DNA from: an uncultured Fibrobacter sp.
GTDB taxonomy: Bacteria > Fibrobacterota > Fibrobacteria > Fibrobacterales > Fibrobacteraceae
Direction: 5' to 3'
Assembly (NCBI GenBank): GCA_946183925.1
Contig: CAMHDS010000012.1
Coordinates: 1 to 40,123 of the forward strand
Length of the DNA stretch: 40,123 nt
Positions 23,203-32,506 of this stretch are shown here, piece after piece. The notes below the pieces were generated by a model, which was not told where the DNA came from, ran no database searches, and saw only the letters and a program-made list of their open reading frames with translations. The stretch's first letter is position 1, and each line of letters begins with the position of its first letter. The position numbers were made by a program, and so were the translations under genes.

Positions 23203-26200
23203 TTATTTCACGGCGACGGAGCCAGCAGCCTGCTTGCCACCCACGCGGACTCGGACCATGTAGAGTCCGGACTTGGGGGTCTGCAGGGTCAAGGCGTTGG
23301 AGCCGGACACGACCGTTCCCGAGACAGAAGACAGGACCTTGCCCTTCATATCGAGAATTTCCACATAGGCCTTGGCGCCAGCCAGGCTTTCGGACACGTT
23401 GAAACTGACCTGCAAGGAATTTCCCGCCTGGAAGGCACGGAGCCCGTTCAGCTTCTGGGCCACCACGGTACGGGCAGAAGGAGCCACGCGTACAGTCGCC
23501 GTCTTGGCCATACTTCCGATGGAAACCTTCAGGGTATCCCCTTCGTTCATCTGGGTAGTAGTTCCGTCAACGGTCACGAACACTTTGAGGCCCGCGGCAT
23601 TCAAGTCACGAATACCTTCGAAGTGCAGGTAACCCGCACGTTCGCCGGAGGCTTCCAAGGAGACAGTCCATTCGTAGCTGTCGCCGGCAGCCTTCTTGAA
23701 AGACTTGGCCAGGGACTTGTTGCCGTCCTTGATAGACAGGTTCACGTGGTCGCCCATGCCGGAAGGCGGCTCTTCGGAGGCCCAGCCGGACTCAGAGACG
23801 CCCATGAAGTTCCAACTGTCCCGCTTGCCCTTGGCGTCCCGGAGCACGGCACGAATCGCCCAGCCCTTGCCGCCGGAAGCAAGCTCAACAGTCTTCTTCA
23901 GGGGGGTCATCAAGGAGTCGTTGCCATTCTCATCGACCGCCGACACAAAATCAGGCTTAGAAGGCAGTTTCCACTGGCTCGGGCCTGTGACCTTCGCCCA
24001 TACCGCCTCGTACGGACCAACAACATCCACTTCTTCGTAGGCACCAATGCTATCGTTCCAGCTGTAGAATTCAATGCTGGATTTTTCGGTAGCAGATTTC
24101 TTCTTGTTCGAATTTTCGCCGTAAAGATCCACATACCAGCCGTAGGGGTTTGCCACCATGTTCCAACCGGTATAGACGCTGTCCAAATTCCAGACCACAG
24201 GGTCCTTAGGAGCTGCCATGTCCTTCTTCATGACCAGCGGGCGGCCCTCCAGGGAGCTGTACCAGTATCCCGTCAGGTTGTCCACCTTGTCGTCTTGATT
24301 CAGCCTCTGGTATTGCCAGAAGGCGCCAGTGTTCCGAGTATCATCCCACCAGTAGAAACGAATGTCGTCGTCCCAAGTCACGGAGTCCATAACCACGTTG
24401 GACAGCGACAGCATTCGCCAGCCGCCTTCGGCAGCGGAAGCAATTTCAGCTTTCACCTCGAAATCCTGTTCGAACACATCGGAGGACTTGCGGTTTGCGA
24501 CCGTCGCAGTCAGCAGGTAAGTGCCCGCACGCAGGGGGTAGTATTCCAAGGAGTCTTCGTAAGGAGTCTTCGAAATTTGGATCACAGAATCCACCACCAC
24601 GTTTCCGTCGTCGTCTTCCAAAGCAATCTTTACAGAAGCGCCACTTGCGCCAAACTCGTTAGTGGCAAACTTAAACTGTACGGCACTTCCGGACTGAAGC
24701 AGGTCGGCCTTGGCAAACTTCGCGGGGGTGGGATTCTCCGGCATGAAGTAGGCCTTGAAGGTCGCCGTAGCAATCTTGCCCTTGAGGGTATCGCCCTCAT
24801 GGTACACAGAGGTCTTGCCGTCCAGAATCATGATCAGAGAATCCAGCACGTAGCCCTTCGACGGAGCGCCGCGGACCACAAAGTTCGAGCCCTTCACGGT
24901 AGAAGGCAGGAGCATTGTGCTGTCCTTGGCAAACTTGTGCACCTGGGAACCAATCACCTTGCCGGTGGAATCACGCAACAGTTCCTTGAACTCCACAAGG
25001 CCGTTTTCGGCGACAGCCAGCTTCGCCTGCTTATAGCCAAACTTCTTGACGCAAGTTTCGGCCTTGACCCACGCTGCATACAAGGGGTATTTCTCCAAGC
25101 GGTTGCCGTTGTCCCAGACAAGCTCTTCGGACAGTCCAAAGTTGAACACCTTGTACACCCACCAACGTTCTTCCTGTTCGGCTTCACACTCAGGATCGCC
25201 CTCGCAATCGATAGGCCAATCGGCGTTCCAAGCGGTTTCCTTACCAGGTTCTGCGTTGGGTTCATCCAGCATTTCAAACTCATAGCGCGCCGTCCAGCCT
25301 TCTACGCACTGGTCTTCCGTGTAAACCCACCTGGGAAGGTCAATGGTGTCATCTGAGGACTTGAGCTGATAGGTAGCTGTAGCAGAAGAGTTCTCACCAT
25401 AGAGCACATCCTTCTTGAGCGGCATGAATTCGATGTTATACTTCTTGTAGGTATAGCTGGCAAAGAACTCCATGGCCTCGTACATTTCCGGAGTGATGGT
25501 CAGAGCGTCGCCTTCCTTGAGCTTCACGGAGGTCAGGCTACCGTCGCTGTTGGCAGTAGGCCTTTCATAGTCCATGTAGACGAACTTGATATCACCATCC
25601 AGTTCGTAACCCGGATACCCGTCAGCATAGACCTGGAACGTGAAACTGTTCATGTCGGCAAAAGGCACATACACTCCGGTCACCCCTTCGTTCAGGGATT
25701 CGGACTTGTGCCTCAGGGTGTCGCCCATCCAAATTTGCTGCAGCACCACATTACCCAACTCGGAATTGTCCTTGATAACGCGGTTGTTCCAAACCAGGTT
25801 TTCGTGTTCATCGTAGGTAACCCGATTGTCGTCATTATCCAGGCAGCGACCTAGATCGTATGTCCATTGAGCATATAGCGTCATCGACCTGGAGCCATCC
25901 TTGTTTGTCGTATAAGGGTAGTTTTCCATCTCTTCTACTTCGTCTAAACTGGAAATCGTATTTCCACTATAGGAATCAGGAGACCAATAGCCTGTATAGC
26001 ACGCATCTTCCCTAAAGACAAGCCACTGGTAACCTTCGTAGAACGGTTCACTACTGTTGTCCCGCGTGTAGGATTTTTCAAGTTTCTTCTTATTTATCCA
26101 GTCATCGGCAATATAGGGAGGTCTGTAATCCGTACTGGTATTGATATCGAAAGTGACTCGGTAAGAAACATTTGAAACCTTCGGCAACAAACCAACGAAA

Positions 26201-29091
26201 ATGGGGTACTCGTAGGCATAATCCTTACCCACTGTCTTCAAGGCGCTCATCAAACTGTTCAAATCCAGTTCACCATCCTTGTTTACACGCACATAGCGGG
26301 CATAGCTTACAGAATTTTTTTCTTTCGCCTTGATTTCACTCAATATAACAGCAGGCGATTCCAAGGCTGTCAGCGTGTCTGTAGGAAGGCGAGGAACGCC
26401 GTACTGGTCCCCCAACGCGGATATCACGCCAGACATCCAATCCCGAGCAGACGAAGAACTCACATACCCTACCGCCACAAGGGCAATGATATCGTCCACA
26501 TTTTCCCAGACCGTAGAAGGATAGTCAACCTTCAGGTAAGGTGAATAAAACACCAATGACATATTTTCTCTGTTAGAAGATAGCGCTTCGGACACATTAC
26601 TCGGCACTTCAGTTTGTATATACAACATTTCAGGAACACCAAACAGCACCCGTTCTCCATCGCTATGCACACCCATTGCCTGCACATAGGCTCCGTCGGC
26701 ACCAAAGCCACCCCCATGGAGATCTGCTACATACAAATAACCACCAGGAGCATCAAAATTACTTTCTTCATTATATGGTATACCATATTCATCATAAATC
26801 ACATAGAGGGTGTCCCCATTTGAGAAACGATGCAACGAGTCGCTGTAAAAGTTTCCCTGGCCAACATAATCGTAAAAACAATTGTTAGGAGTCTCACATT
26901 CTTTCTTGGCAAAATGGTAGGTGTGATATTGATAATTTCCACCCGTATATTCGGCAAGGTAGGGAACCCTCGACCAGATACTGTCGTTAGTGGCAAACTC
27001 TACGGGATTACCCATGAAGTATAAATCGGTATTGAGAACTGAACCGGCATACTTGTCCACGGTATAGAACACATCCACATCATTTTCCCTATTAAGGAAT
27101 CCATGGCGCACCACCACCGACGCTCGCAGCGAAAGAGACAACTTCACATTTGAACTAAATACGCTAGATTTATTCAAGGGGAATAGTATTTTTCTCTGGG
27201 ATTCGAAATCCTTGTAGAGCCAGTAATAATCGCCGGAACCCATTGTTATAGCGGAAGTCAGCCACGTGTCGCTGGGAAGCTTGCCCGTATTAGTGGTATT
27301 GACAGTCAATTCTATCCTCATTATAACGTCGAGCGCGGTCGGGTCCTTTATTTCCTTAGCACCGGCATCTATCCATTTTTGCTTGTACGATTCCGACAAG
27401 TTGGAATATGTTGAATAGTCCACCTCGAAAGTAACCGCATAGAAAGGCTTGAGGCTTTCGGTAGCAAACACCGGGAGCCCATTGTTTACACCATCTTTGC
27501 GGGACCAGTGTTTCAGGTCTAGATCACTACTTACTATAGGACGAAGCACCGTTGCACTGCTGTCCAAAGCCATCGCAAAGTCGTCTTTTTTCATCAAGCG
27601 GGCAGGAATCGCACCGGCGTAATAGTTAACATTGTCGTCATCCCAGTGGTAACGAGTCGTATCGAACGTCACCCCAATAGGCTCTATATGGTTGGTGATG
27701 GTATTACGGTAGTTGTAGCATGCGTCACCCGCGCGCTCACCGCACATTTGCTGTCTTTTCCATCCATCATCCTCTACATCTACATACGCTATGGAAAGCG
27801 CACCTGCAGTGGCTTCCGCCATATAGTCGGATTCACCATAATGGTAGTTGTTCGCTATAAAAATGCGCTCATCCCTTATGTTCGCCTTTCCCATCAAAAA
27901 GCCCACTTTGCAGCTGTCACTTTGTTCGACTTCGCTGTCACTTTGTTCGACTTCGTAAAGGGACGGGTCCGAAACATTACCTGTGGTATAGTTGTTGACA
28001 ATAGCCACGCTACCCTGTTCAGACTGGTACAGGTTACCAACAAGGCCACCTAGGCGCTCCCTCAAGAGGCATTTTTCACTCTCATAATTTTTATCGACCG
28101 TCAATGCTTCGGAACGAACATTCAATCCAACAATGCTCACATTGGCAATAGAGATTCCTTCCTCAACCTGTCCAACTACGCCACCCAAGGAAAATTCCAA
28201 AAGAGCACAATCGTCCCAACTTATTGCCGAAGGCACCGTCTTCTGGAGCAGAGCCACCTCCACATTTTCACCGGAAACATCCTTTATCATGACTTCGGAA
28301 CTGGATTCAGGAACAAGACCAGCCACACCGCCAGCCACATAGGAGGCAACCTTTACATTTTTGAGAGAGATGTTTGTAATGCTGGTATACCCCCCAAGAC
28401 GCCCAGCAACCACGCCAGCCGGTACGATACTCTCGTACATTCTCCCGTTATATGCCGGGTTCACTACCATATAGATATTTTCAAAATTCATATCATATAC
28501 TTTCGCACCCGATAATTGCGAAAAGAATCCCACGCCCGGTAGAATCGAGGCATCGGGGTTGTCTTGCAGATCAGGGGCGTTGTAGACATAGCACAGGTTC
28601 TTGATGGTATGTTTGCCACCATCAACGGTATTGAACGGAGAGGACAAGGGTCTAAAACTCGCCACACAGGAACTATCGCTATTAAGCCCCCCAAAATCAA
28701 GATCCGTTTCTATCGTCAAGGATCTAATTTCGTAAGCTTCAAAAAAACCATAAACATCCGCAAAGGTTTTCTCTTGCAAATTGTAGTGTTCATCGACAGA
28801 TTCATCGTACCACAGGTCAAAGCACGTTTCCGAATATTCTACGTAATACGAATCATCGACAAGTTCCCTTGAAGATTTTGGGGTATAAGAACTGGACCTT
28901 TGACTCAAGAAGGCGACGCCATCGGGTAAATCCTGCGACTTAGTTATACCCACACAGAATTTCTTCCCGGAAACGGCGCCGGGGACTGTTTCTTGTTCCT
29001 GTACGGGGTTTGTATCCGCAGCAGCGGTTGTAGTTGCCAGAAGTAGCAAAGCAAGGCCCATCAGGGCGGCCAAGTTCAATCTACGTTCCAT
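23203..29091 (-). CDS. Giant secreted protein with GLUG-like, InlB-type repeats and a T9SS-like tail
   Basis: 1962 residues with ATG behind GGAGAGAGG. Signal peptide (LAALMGLALLLLATTTAAAD). Residues about 130-470 have beta-helix features with GLUG-like turns (GGVAGLV, GGVVGQV, GGLVGNL). The middle has repeats of the InlB B / Listeria-type kind with many Trp/Tyr/Asp (YWSPDSYSGNTISSLDEVEE; LYAQWTYDLGRC; LYAAWVKAETC). From about 1540 come beta-rich modules (GTYLLTATVANRKSSDVFEQ; WNMVANPYGWYVDLYGENS). The last 80 residues (FNVSESLAGAKAYVEILDMK ... GLYMVRVRVGG) form a type A sorting tail. It should be exported by a type IX-like route and held on the surface; role probably adhesion or substrate binding. 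Single-gene transcript. Confidence 0.85.
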   Translation of the reverse strand: MERRLNLAALMGLALLLLATTTAAADTNPVQEQETVPGAVSGKKFCVGITKSQDLPDGVAFLSQRSSSYTPKSSRELVDDSYYVEYSETCFDLWYDESVDEHYNLQEKTFADVYGFFEAYEIRSLTIETDLDFGGLNSDSSCVASFRPLSSPFNTVDGGKHTIKNLCYVYNAPDLQDNPDASILPGVGFFSQLSGAKVYDMNFENIYMVVNPAYNGRMYESIVPAGVVAGRLGGYTSITNISLKNVKVASYVAGGVAGLVPESSSEVMIKDVSGENVEVALLQKTVPSAISWDDCALLEFSLGGVVGQVEEGISIANVSIVGLNVRSEALTVDKNYESEKCLLRERLGGLVGNLYQSEQGSVAIVNNYTTGNVSDPSLYEVEQSDSEVEQSDSCKVGFLMGKANIRDERIFIANNYHYGESDYMAEATAGALSIAYVDVEDDGWKRQQMCGERAGDACYNYRNTITNHIEPIGVTFDTTRYHWDDDNVNYYAGAIPARLMKKDDFAMALDSSATVLRPIVSSDLDLKHWSRKDGVNNGLPVFATESLKPFYAVTFEVDYSTYSNLSESYKQKWIDAGAKEIKDPTALDVIMRIELTVNTTNTGKLPSDTWLTSAITMGSGDYYWLYKDFESQRKILFPLNKSSVFSSNVKLSLSLRASVVVRHGFLNRENDVDVFYTVDKYAGSVLNTDLYFMGNPVEFATNDSIWSRVPYLAEYTGGNYQYHTYHFAKKECETPNNCFYDYVGQGNFYSDSLHRFSNGDTLYVIYDEYGIPYNEESNFDAPGGYLYVADLHGGGFGADGAYVQAMGVHSDGERVLFGVPEMLYIQTEVPSNVSEALSSNRENMSLVFYSPYLKVDYPSTVWENVDDIIALVAVGYVSSSSARDWMSGVISALGDQYGVPRLPTDTLTALESPAVILSEIKAKEKNSVSYARYVRVNKDGELDLNSLMSALKTVGKDYAYEYPIFVGLLPKVSNVSYRVTFDINTSTDYRPPYIADDWINKKKLEKSYTRDNSSEPFYEGYQWLVFREDACYTGYWSPDSYSGNTISSLDEVEEMENYPYTTNKDGSRSMTLYAQWTYDLGRCLDNDDNRVTYDEHENLVWNNRVIKDNSELGNVVLQQIWMGDTLRHKSESLNEGVTGVYVPFADMNSFTFQVYADGYPGYELDGDIKFVYMDYERPTANSDGSLTSVKLKEGDALTITPEMYEAMEFFASYTYKKYNIEFMPLKKDVLYGENSSATATYQLKSSDDTIDLPRWVYTEDQCVEGWTARYEFEMLDEPNAEPGKETAWNADWPIDCEGDPECEAEQEERWWVYKVFNFGLSEELVWDNGNRLEKYPLYAAWVKAETCVKKFGYKQAKLAVAENGLVEFKELLRDSTGKVIGSQVHKFAKDSTMLLPSTVKGSNFVVRGAPSKGYVLDSLIMILDGKTSVYHEGDTLKGKIATATFKAYFMPENPTPAKFAKADLLQSGSAVQFKFATNEFGASGASVKIALEDDDGNVVVDSVIQISKTPYEDSLEYYPLRAGTYLLTATVANRKSSDVFEQDFEVKAEIASAAEGGWRMLSLSNVVMDSVTWDDDIRFYWWDDTRNTGAFWQYQRLNQDDKVDNLTGYWYSSLEGRPLVMKKDMAAPKDPVVWNLDSVYTGWNMVANPYGWYVDLYGENSNKKKSATEKSSIEFYSWNDSIGAYEEVDVVGPYEAVWAKVTGPSQWKLPSKPDFVSAVDENGNDSLMTPLKKTVELASGGKGWAIRAVLRDAKGKRDSWNFMGVSESGWASEEPPSGMGDHVNLSIKDGNKSLAKSFKKAAGDSYEWTVSLEASGERAGYLHFEGIRDLNAAGLKVFVTVDGTTTQMNEGDTLKVSIGSMAKTATVRVAPSARTVVAQKLNGLRAFQAGNSLQVSFNVSESLAGAKAYVEILDMKGKVLSSVSGTVVSGSNALTLQTPKSGLYMVRVRVGGKQAAGSVAVK
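27914..27955. repeat. In-frame 21-bp tandem duplication in the giant secreted protein
   Basis: Two identical 21-bp units beginning CTGTCACTTTG, giving EVEQSDS twice in the protein. The perfect identity suggests a recent slippage event. Confidence 0.85.
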
Positions 29092-29204
29092 AAATACCTC
29101 TCTCCAGGGGAAGCGGTCTTCCCCCTATCATTTTCCTTAAAAATAACATAATTGTATGCATTCCATGCTGCGACGCCCGTCACATGTTGCCGAAAATCAC
29201 ATTT

Positions 29205-29301
29205 TAGGGACTAGAGACTAGGATTTAGAGATTAGTGGTTTCCTAACCCTCAAATCCTAACCCCTAGATTCTAAATTCTAGCCCCTAAATCCTAACCCCT
29301 C
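29205..29301. repeat. Heptamer array with inverted halves (GGATTTA ... TCCTAAC)
   Basis: The left half is built of GGGACTA, GAGACTA, GGATTTA and GAGATTA units; the right half is TCCTAAC, CCTCAAA, TCCTAAC and CCCTAGA units, close to the reverse complement. The array can fold on itself. It lies in the divergent gap between the giant protein gene and the diguanylate cyclase gene, ending 6 nt before the latter's -10 box. The rest of the 29092-29334 gap shows only the two start regions. Confidence 0.8.
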
Positions 29302-29307
29302 TTTTAC

Positions 29308-29313
29308 TATATT
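29308..29313 (+). promoter_or_regulatory. -10 box of the FHA-GGDEF gene
   Basis: TATATT, 21 nt before the ATG at 29335, with GGAG between. The -35 position falls in the heptamer array and has no TTG. Confidence 0.5.
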
Positions 29314-29334
29314 AAATATGTCATTGGAGAAAAT

Positions 29335-30222
29335 ATGCAGGATTTGGACCAGACCATCGTCACCCCAGGAAACACTATCCCCTTTAGGGTCATGGAGTTA
29401 CATCCGCACCTGATAATCCTGTACCCCCAAACGCAATTCAAGCAGATTGCCCTGGAAAAGGGCACTGTTGTCCTTGGTCGCGGCGCCGACGCCGACATCC
29501 GCCTGGACGACGAACTGGTAAGCCGCAAGCACTGCAGCCTGACCTTCGACGGCAAGAACGTCACGGTCCAGGACCTGGGCAGCACCAACGGCACCTACGT
29601 AGACGGAAATCCGGTGAGCCAGATGGTCTTGGATTCCGACAACCGCCTGCAGCTGGGCAAGCACGTGTTGAAAATCGACTTCAAGGATGCCAGCGAAGAA
29701 GCCTTTGACCGGGAACTCTACGAGGCGGCCACTATGGACCCGCTGACCAAGATTTCCAACCGCCGGAACTTCTTTGACCGGAGCCTGGGCGAACTTGCCC
29801 TTGCCCGCCGGAACAACTTCTTTGTGCATGCCATCATGGTGGACGCCGACCACTTTAAGCACGTGAACGACACCTGGGGCCACCAGTGCGGCGACATGGT
29901 GCTGAAAGAGATCGCCCGCATTCTCAAAGAAGAAAAGCGGGAATCGGACCTGCTGGCCCGTTACGGCGGCGAGGAATTCGTACTTTTGCTCAGCGGAATC
30001 GGCGTAGAAGACGCCAAGAAGAGTGCCGAGCGGCTCCGCATGGCGGTGGAACGCCACCGTTTCTCCTGGAAGGATACCATTATCCCTGTGACCATCTCCC
30101 TCGGGCTTGCCAGCAAGCAAGGAGAAAATATCGGGAAAATCGAAGACCTGATTGCGGAATGCGACCATCTTTTGTATGTAGCCAAGGAAGGCGGACGAAA
30201 TCAGGTGGCGTGCGAAGCGTAG
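29335..30222 (+). CDS. FHA-GGDEF diguanylate cyclase
   Basis: 295 residues. The N-terminal FHA domain (about 40-112) has GRGADADIRL, SRKHCSL and LGSTNGTYVDG, the phosphothreonine-binding loops. The C-terminal GGDEF domain (about 130-293) has DPLTKISNRRNFFD, ADHFKHVNDTWGHQCGDMVL and the active site GGEEF (211-215). An RxxD inhibitory site (R202-D205) lies five residues before it, so c-di-GMP product inhibition is expected. The enzyme makes c-di-GMP from two GTP; the FHA domain would bring it to a phosphorylated Ser/Thr partner, linking protein phosphorylation and c-di-GMP. Cytoplasmic; no membrane segment. All catalytic residues are present. ATG follows GGAG. Confidence 0.93.
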   Translation: MQDLDQTIVTPGNTIPFRVMELHPHLIILYPQTQFKQIALEKGTVVLGRGADADIRLDDELVSRKHCSLTFDGKNVTVQDLGSTNGTYVDGNPVSQMVLDSDNRLQLGKHVLKIDFKDASEEAFDRELYEAATMDPLTKISNRRNFFDRSLGELALARRNNFFVHAIMVDADHFKHVNDTWGHQCGDMVLKEIARILKEEKRESDLLARYGGEEFVLLLSGIGVEDAKKSAERLRMAVERHRFSWKDTIIPVTISLGLASKQGENIGKIEDLIAECDHLLYVAKEGGRNQVACEA

Positions 30223-30231
30223 CTTCGCGAA

Positions 30232-30300
30232 AATTCGGAATTAAGAATTAGGTTTTTATTCTAAAAACAATTCCGAAATCCGAAATCCGAATTCATAATT
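30232..30300. repeat. Heptamer array with inverted halves (ATTCGGA ... ATCCGAA)
   Basis: ATTCGGA, ATTAAGA and ATTAGGT units, then after an AT stretch TTCCGAA, ATCCGAA, ATCCGAA and TTCATAA. It is the same family as the insertions in the NAT-like gene and in mnmE. It fills most of the 170-nt gap after the diguanylate cyclase gene and may act as its transcript-end hairpin. Confidence 0.8.
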
Positions 30301-30353
30301 TTCTATCTTTGCGTAAATGCATATAGCTCGGCTCGGCATTGCCAACGCAAGCG

Positions 30354-30382
30354 TTGTCACTGCTCTCACCTTTTGCTATATT
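30354..30382 (+). promoter_or_regulatory. Promoter of the MATE gene
   Basis: TTGTCA at 30354-30359, 17 bp, TATATT at 30377-30382. The ATG is only 10 nt further on, and no Shine-Dalgarno is present, so the transcript is probably leaderless or nearly so. Confidence 0.7.
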
Positions 30383-30392
30383 TGGCGCCGAA

Positions 30393-31778
30393 ATGTCCAC
30401 TTTGAACTCCCAGCGCCTCAATTCCTTCGGGACCGCAAGCATCCCAAGGCTGGTGCTGCAGTTTTCGGTTCCTGCCATCATCAGCATGCTGGTGAACGCC
30501 CTCTATAATATAGTGGACCGTTTTTTCGTGGGCCAGGGCGTAGGCAGCCTCGGTATCGCGGGTATCACCCTGTGTTTTCCCATTTGCCTCTTTATTATGG
30601 CCATGTCCATGATGATCGGCGTGGGCGGCAACACCCTCTTTGCCATCCGCCTTGGACAAAAGAAATACATACAAGCTAGCATCATCTTGAACAACTCCTT
30701 TTCGTTGCTCATACTGATGGCGGTCTGCACCTTCGCCCTGGGCGAAATTTTCATGGTGCCGCTCCTGAAACTGTTCGGAGCCAGCGAACAGACCTTGCCC
30801 GTGGCCTCCAGCTACATGCGCATCTTGCTTTTCGGGGCGGTTTTCCAGACCATCGCACCGGGCATGAACCACTTTATCCGCTCCATGGGCCACCCCAAGA
30901 CGGCCATGTTCCGCGAAGTCATCGGAGCGGTCTCCAACATCATTCTGGACTGGCTCTTTATCATGAAGTTCCACTGGGGAATCGAAGGGGCCGCATGGGC
31001 CACCATTTCCTCCCAGCTTATCGCCAGCGCCCTCATTACCCAGTTCTTCGTGAAAAAGGACACGCCCATCAAGATCCGCTGGCGGCACATGAAACTCCGG
31101 CTCCCCTATGTGCGAAAGATTATCATCTTGGGTATCCCACCTTCACTGATGCAACTGTGCAACAGCCTGATGAACGCCATTTTGGCCTGGAGCCTCACCA
31201 CCTACGGAAACATCAGCCTCCACGACACCGGGGTCCTTTCCGGCGGGGACATGGCCATTTCCGCTTTCGGCATCGTGAACAGCATCGCCTCCTTCATTTT
31301 GCTCCCGCTACTGGGATTTGTCCACGGGACGCAACCCATCATCGGCTACAACTATGGCGCCCGCCTGAACACCCGGGTCAAGGCGACCCTAAAGTTCACC
31401 TTCATTTACGCCTTCGGATTTATGATTGTGGCCTGGGCACTCATGATGTGGCAGGCAGAAGCACTGGTTGCTCCCTTTGCACCAAACGACCTTAAACTGC
31501 AGGAGACCGCCGCCTGGGCCATGCGGATTTTCGGAGCGGCTTTCTTCATGATTCCGCTAGGGCTTGTTTCAGGAAGTTTCTTCCAGGGCACGGGCAAGGC
31601 TCTCAGGTCCATGTTCCTGAACGCTTGCCGTCAGGTGATTCTGCTCATACCCTTTTTGCTGGTACTGCCCCGCTTCCTTGAACTGAAGGGGGTGTTCATG
31701 GCCCAGCCCATTGCCGACGTCGGTGCTGCCTTCATCGGGCTTGCCATGCTGCTGCATGAGCTGAAGAAGCTAAAATAG
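30393..31778 (+). CDS. MATE-family multidrug/cation exporter
   Basis: 461 residues from the ATG at 30393; a start 18 codons upstream would put the promoter inside the gene. Twelve hydrophobic segments in two halves. Typical openings: RLVLQFSVPAIISMLVNALY with NIVDRFFVGQGVGSLGIAGI in the first half, and ILGIPPSLMQLCNSLMNAIL in the second; also GTQPIIGYNYGAR, a conserved second-half motif. MATE proteins expel cationic drugs or metabolites using sodium or proton gradients. The substrate is not predictable. The stop overlaps the end of the convergent lipoprotein gene by 9 nt. Confidence 0.92.
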   Translation: MSTLNSQRLNSFGTASIPRLVLQFSVPAIISMLVNALYNIVDRFFVGQGVGSLGIAGITLCFPICLFIMAMSMMIGVGGNTLFAIRLGQKKYIQASIILNNSFSLLILMAVCTFALGEIFMVPLLKLFGASEQTLPVASSYMRILLFGAVFQTIAPGMNHFIRSMGHPKTAMFREVIGAVSNIILDWLFIMKFHWGIEGAAWATISSQLIASALITQFFVKKDTPIKIRWRHMKLRLPYVRKIIILGIPPSLMQLCNSLMNAILAWSLTTYGNISLHDTGVLSGGDMAISAFGIVNSIASFILLPLLGFVHGTQPIIGYNYGARLNTRVKATLKFTFIYAFGFMIVAWALMMWQAEALVAPFAPNDLKLQETAAWAMRIFGAAFFMIPLGLVSGSFFQGTGKALRSMFLNACRQVILLIPFLLVLPRFLELKGVFMAQPIADVGAAFIGLAMLLHELKKLK

Positions 31779-32255
31779 TTTCTTTGCAGAGGTGAGTTCG
31801 CCGTTCTTCTCGTGGAAGAGGATCAGGGATCCGCCGTCCACCTTGACGAAGATGTTCTTCAGGGTTTCCACCACATGATTCTCGTCAAAACCGATTTCGT
31901 TATAGGCGGTCTCGCCGATGACAATGCCGAAGTTCACCATATCGGGCGAAGTAAAGCGCAGATACTTGAGGAGGTCTTCGGGAGTGTTCACCACGTCGGT
32001 GGCGGTGAGCCGTTCAATTTCTTGGGGGTCGCGGGTGCTCACCAGCAGGGGGAACAGGTTGTCGCCAATCACCTGCTTGCTGTTCAGGTACAATGTGTTG
32101 CCGATCATGAGGCTGATGGAGTCGTTCAGCACCTGACGGACCTCAATGATGACGTCACAGCTAGAAGACATTTCCTGCATTTCCAGCTTGGAAGGGCCGC
32201 AGGCGACGAACATGGCGGAGGCCATGGCAACAACGAGAATCAAAAGTTTTTTCAT
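31770..32255 (-). CDS. Small lipoprotein of unknown function
   Basis: 161 residues from the ATG at 32255 with AAGGAAC upstream; a longer frame begins in GC-rich non-coding sequence and is rejected. Signal peptide MKKLLILVVAMASAMFVAC with lipobox FVAC (C19). The mature part is mixed alpha/beta with no family recognised (QVLNDSISLMIGNTLYLNSK; FGIVIGETAYNEIGFDENHV). Probably outer membrane anchored. Convergent with the MATE gene. The 250-nt gap upstream (32256-32506) is AT-rich except for a GC-rich GGGGCCC / GGGCCCC hairpin at about 32318-32360; nothing else is seen in it. Confidence 0.75.
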   Translation of the reverse strand: MKKLLILVVAMASAMFVACGPSKLEMQEMSSSCDVIIEVRQVLNDSISLMIGNTLYLNSKQVIGDNLFPLLVSTRDPQEIERLTATDVVNTPEDLLKYLRFTSPDMVNFGIVIGETAYNEIGFDENHVVETLKNIFVKVDGGSLILFHEKNGELTSAKKLF

Positions 32256-32506
32256 AAGACGGGTTCCTTTTTTGAGGAAAAATATAAATATTTTCAAGAA
32301 TTTTTTTTCTTGCGGGCGGGGCCCCAGCTCGGAGTTGCGAAGGCCGCACGGGCCCCTCCCTGCACCCTCCCCATCCTTGGCCGACGCTTTTACTCTCGTT
32401 CTGTATGTTTTTATTCTAAAATTAAAATTACGCCTCACTTTCTGCGATACTTTATTTATGGAAAGAATCGCAAATACTTCTGGCGAGAGATAATATTAAG
32501 AAGATT

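Noticed and set aside
23623..25356. 577-residue plus-strand open frame opposite the giant secreted protein
   Set aside because: Long only because of codon bias on the other strand. Composition is not protein-like.
32256..32438. Long N-terminus of the small lipoprotein
   Set aside because: It would place 61 charged residues before a clear lipoprotein signal peptide. The ATG at 32255 has its own ribosome site.
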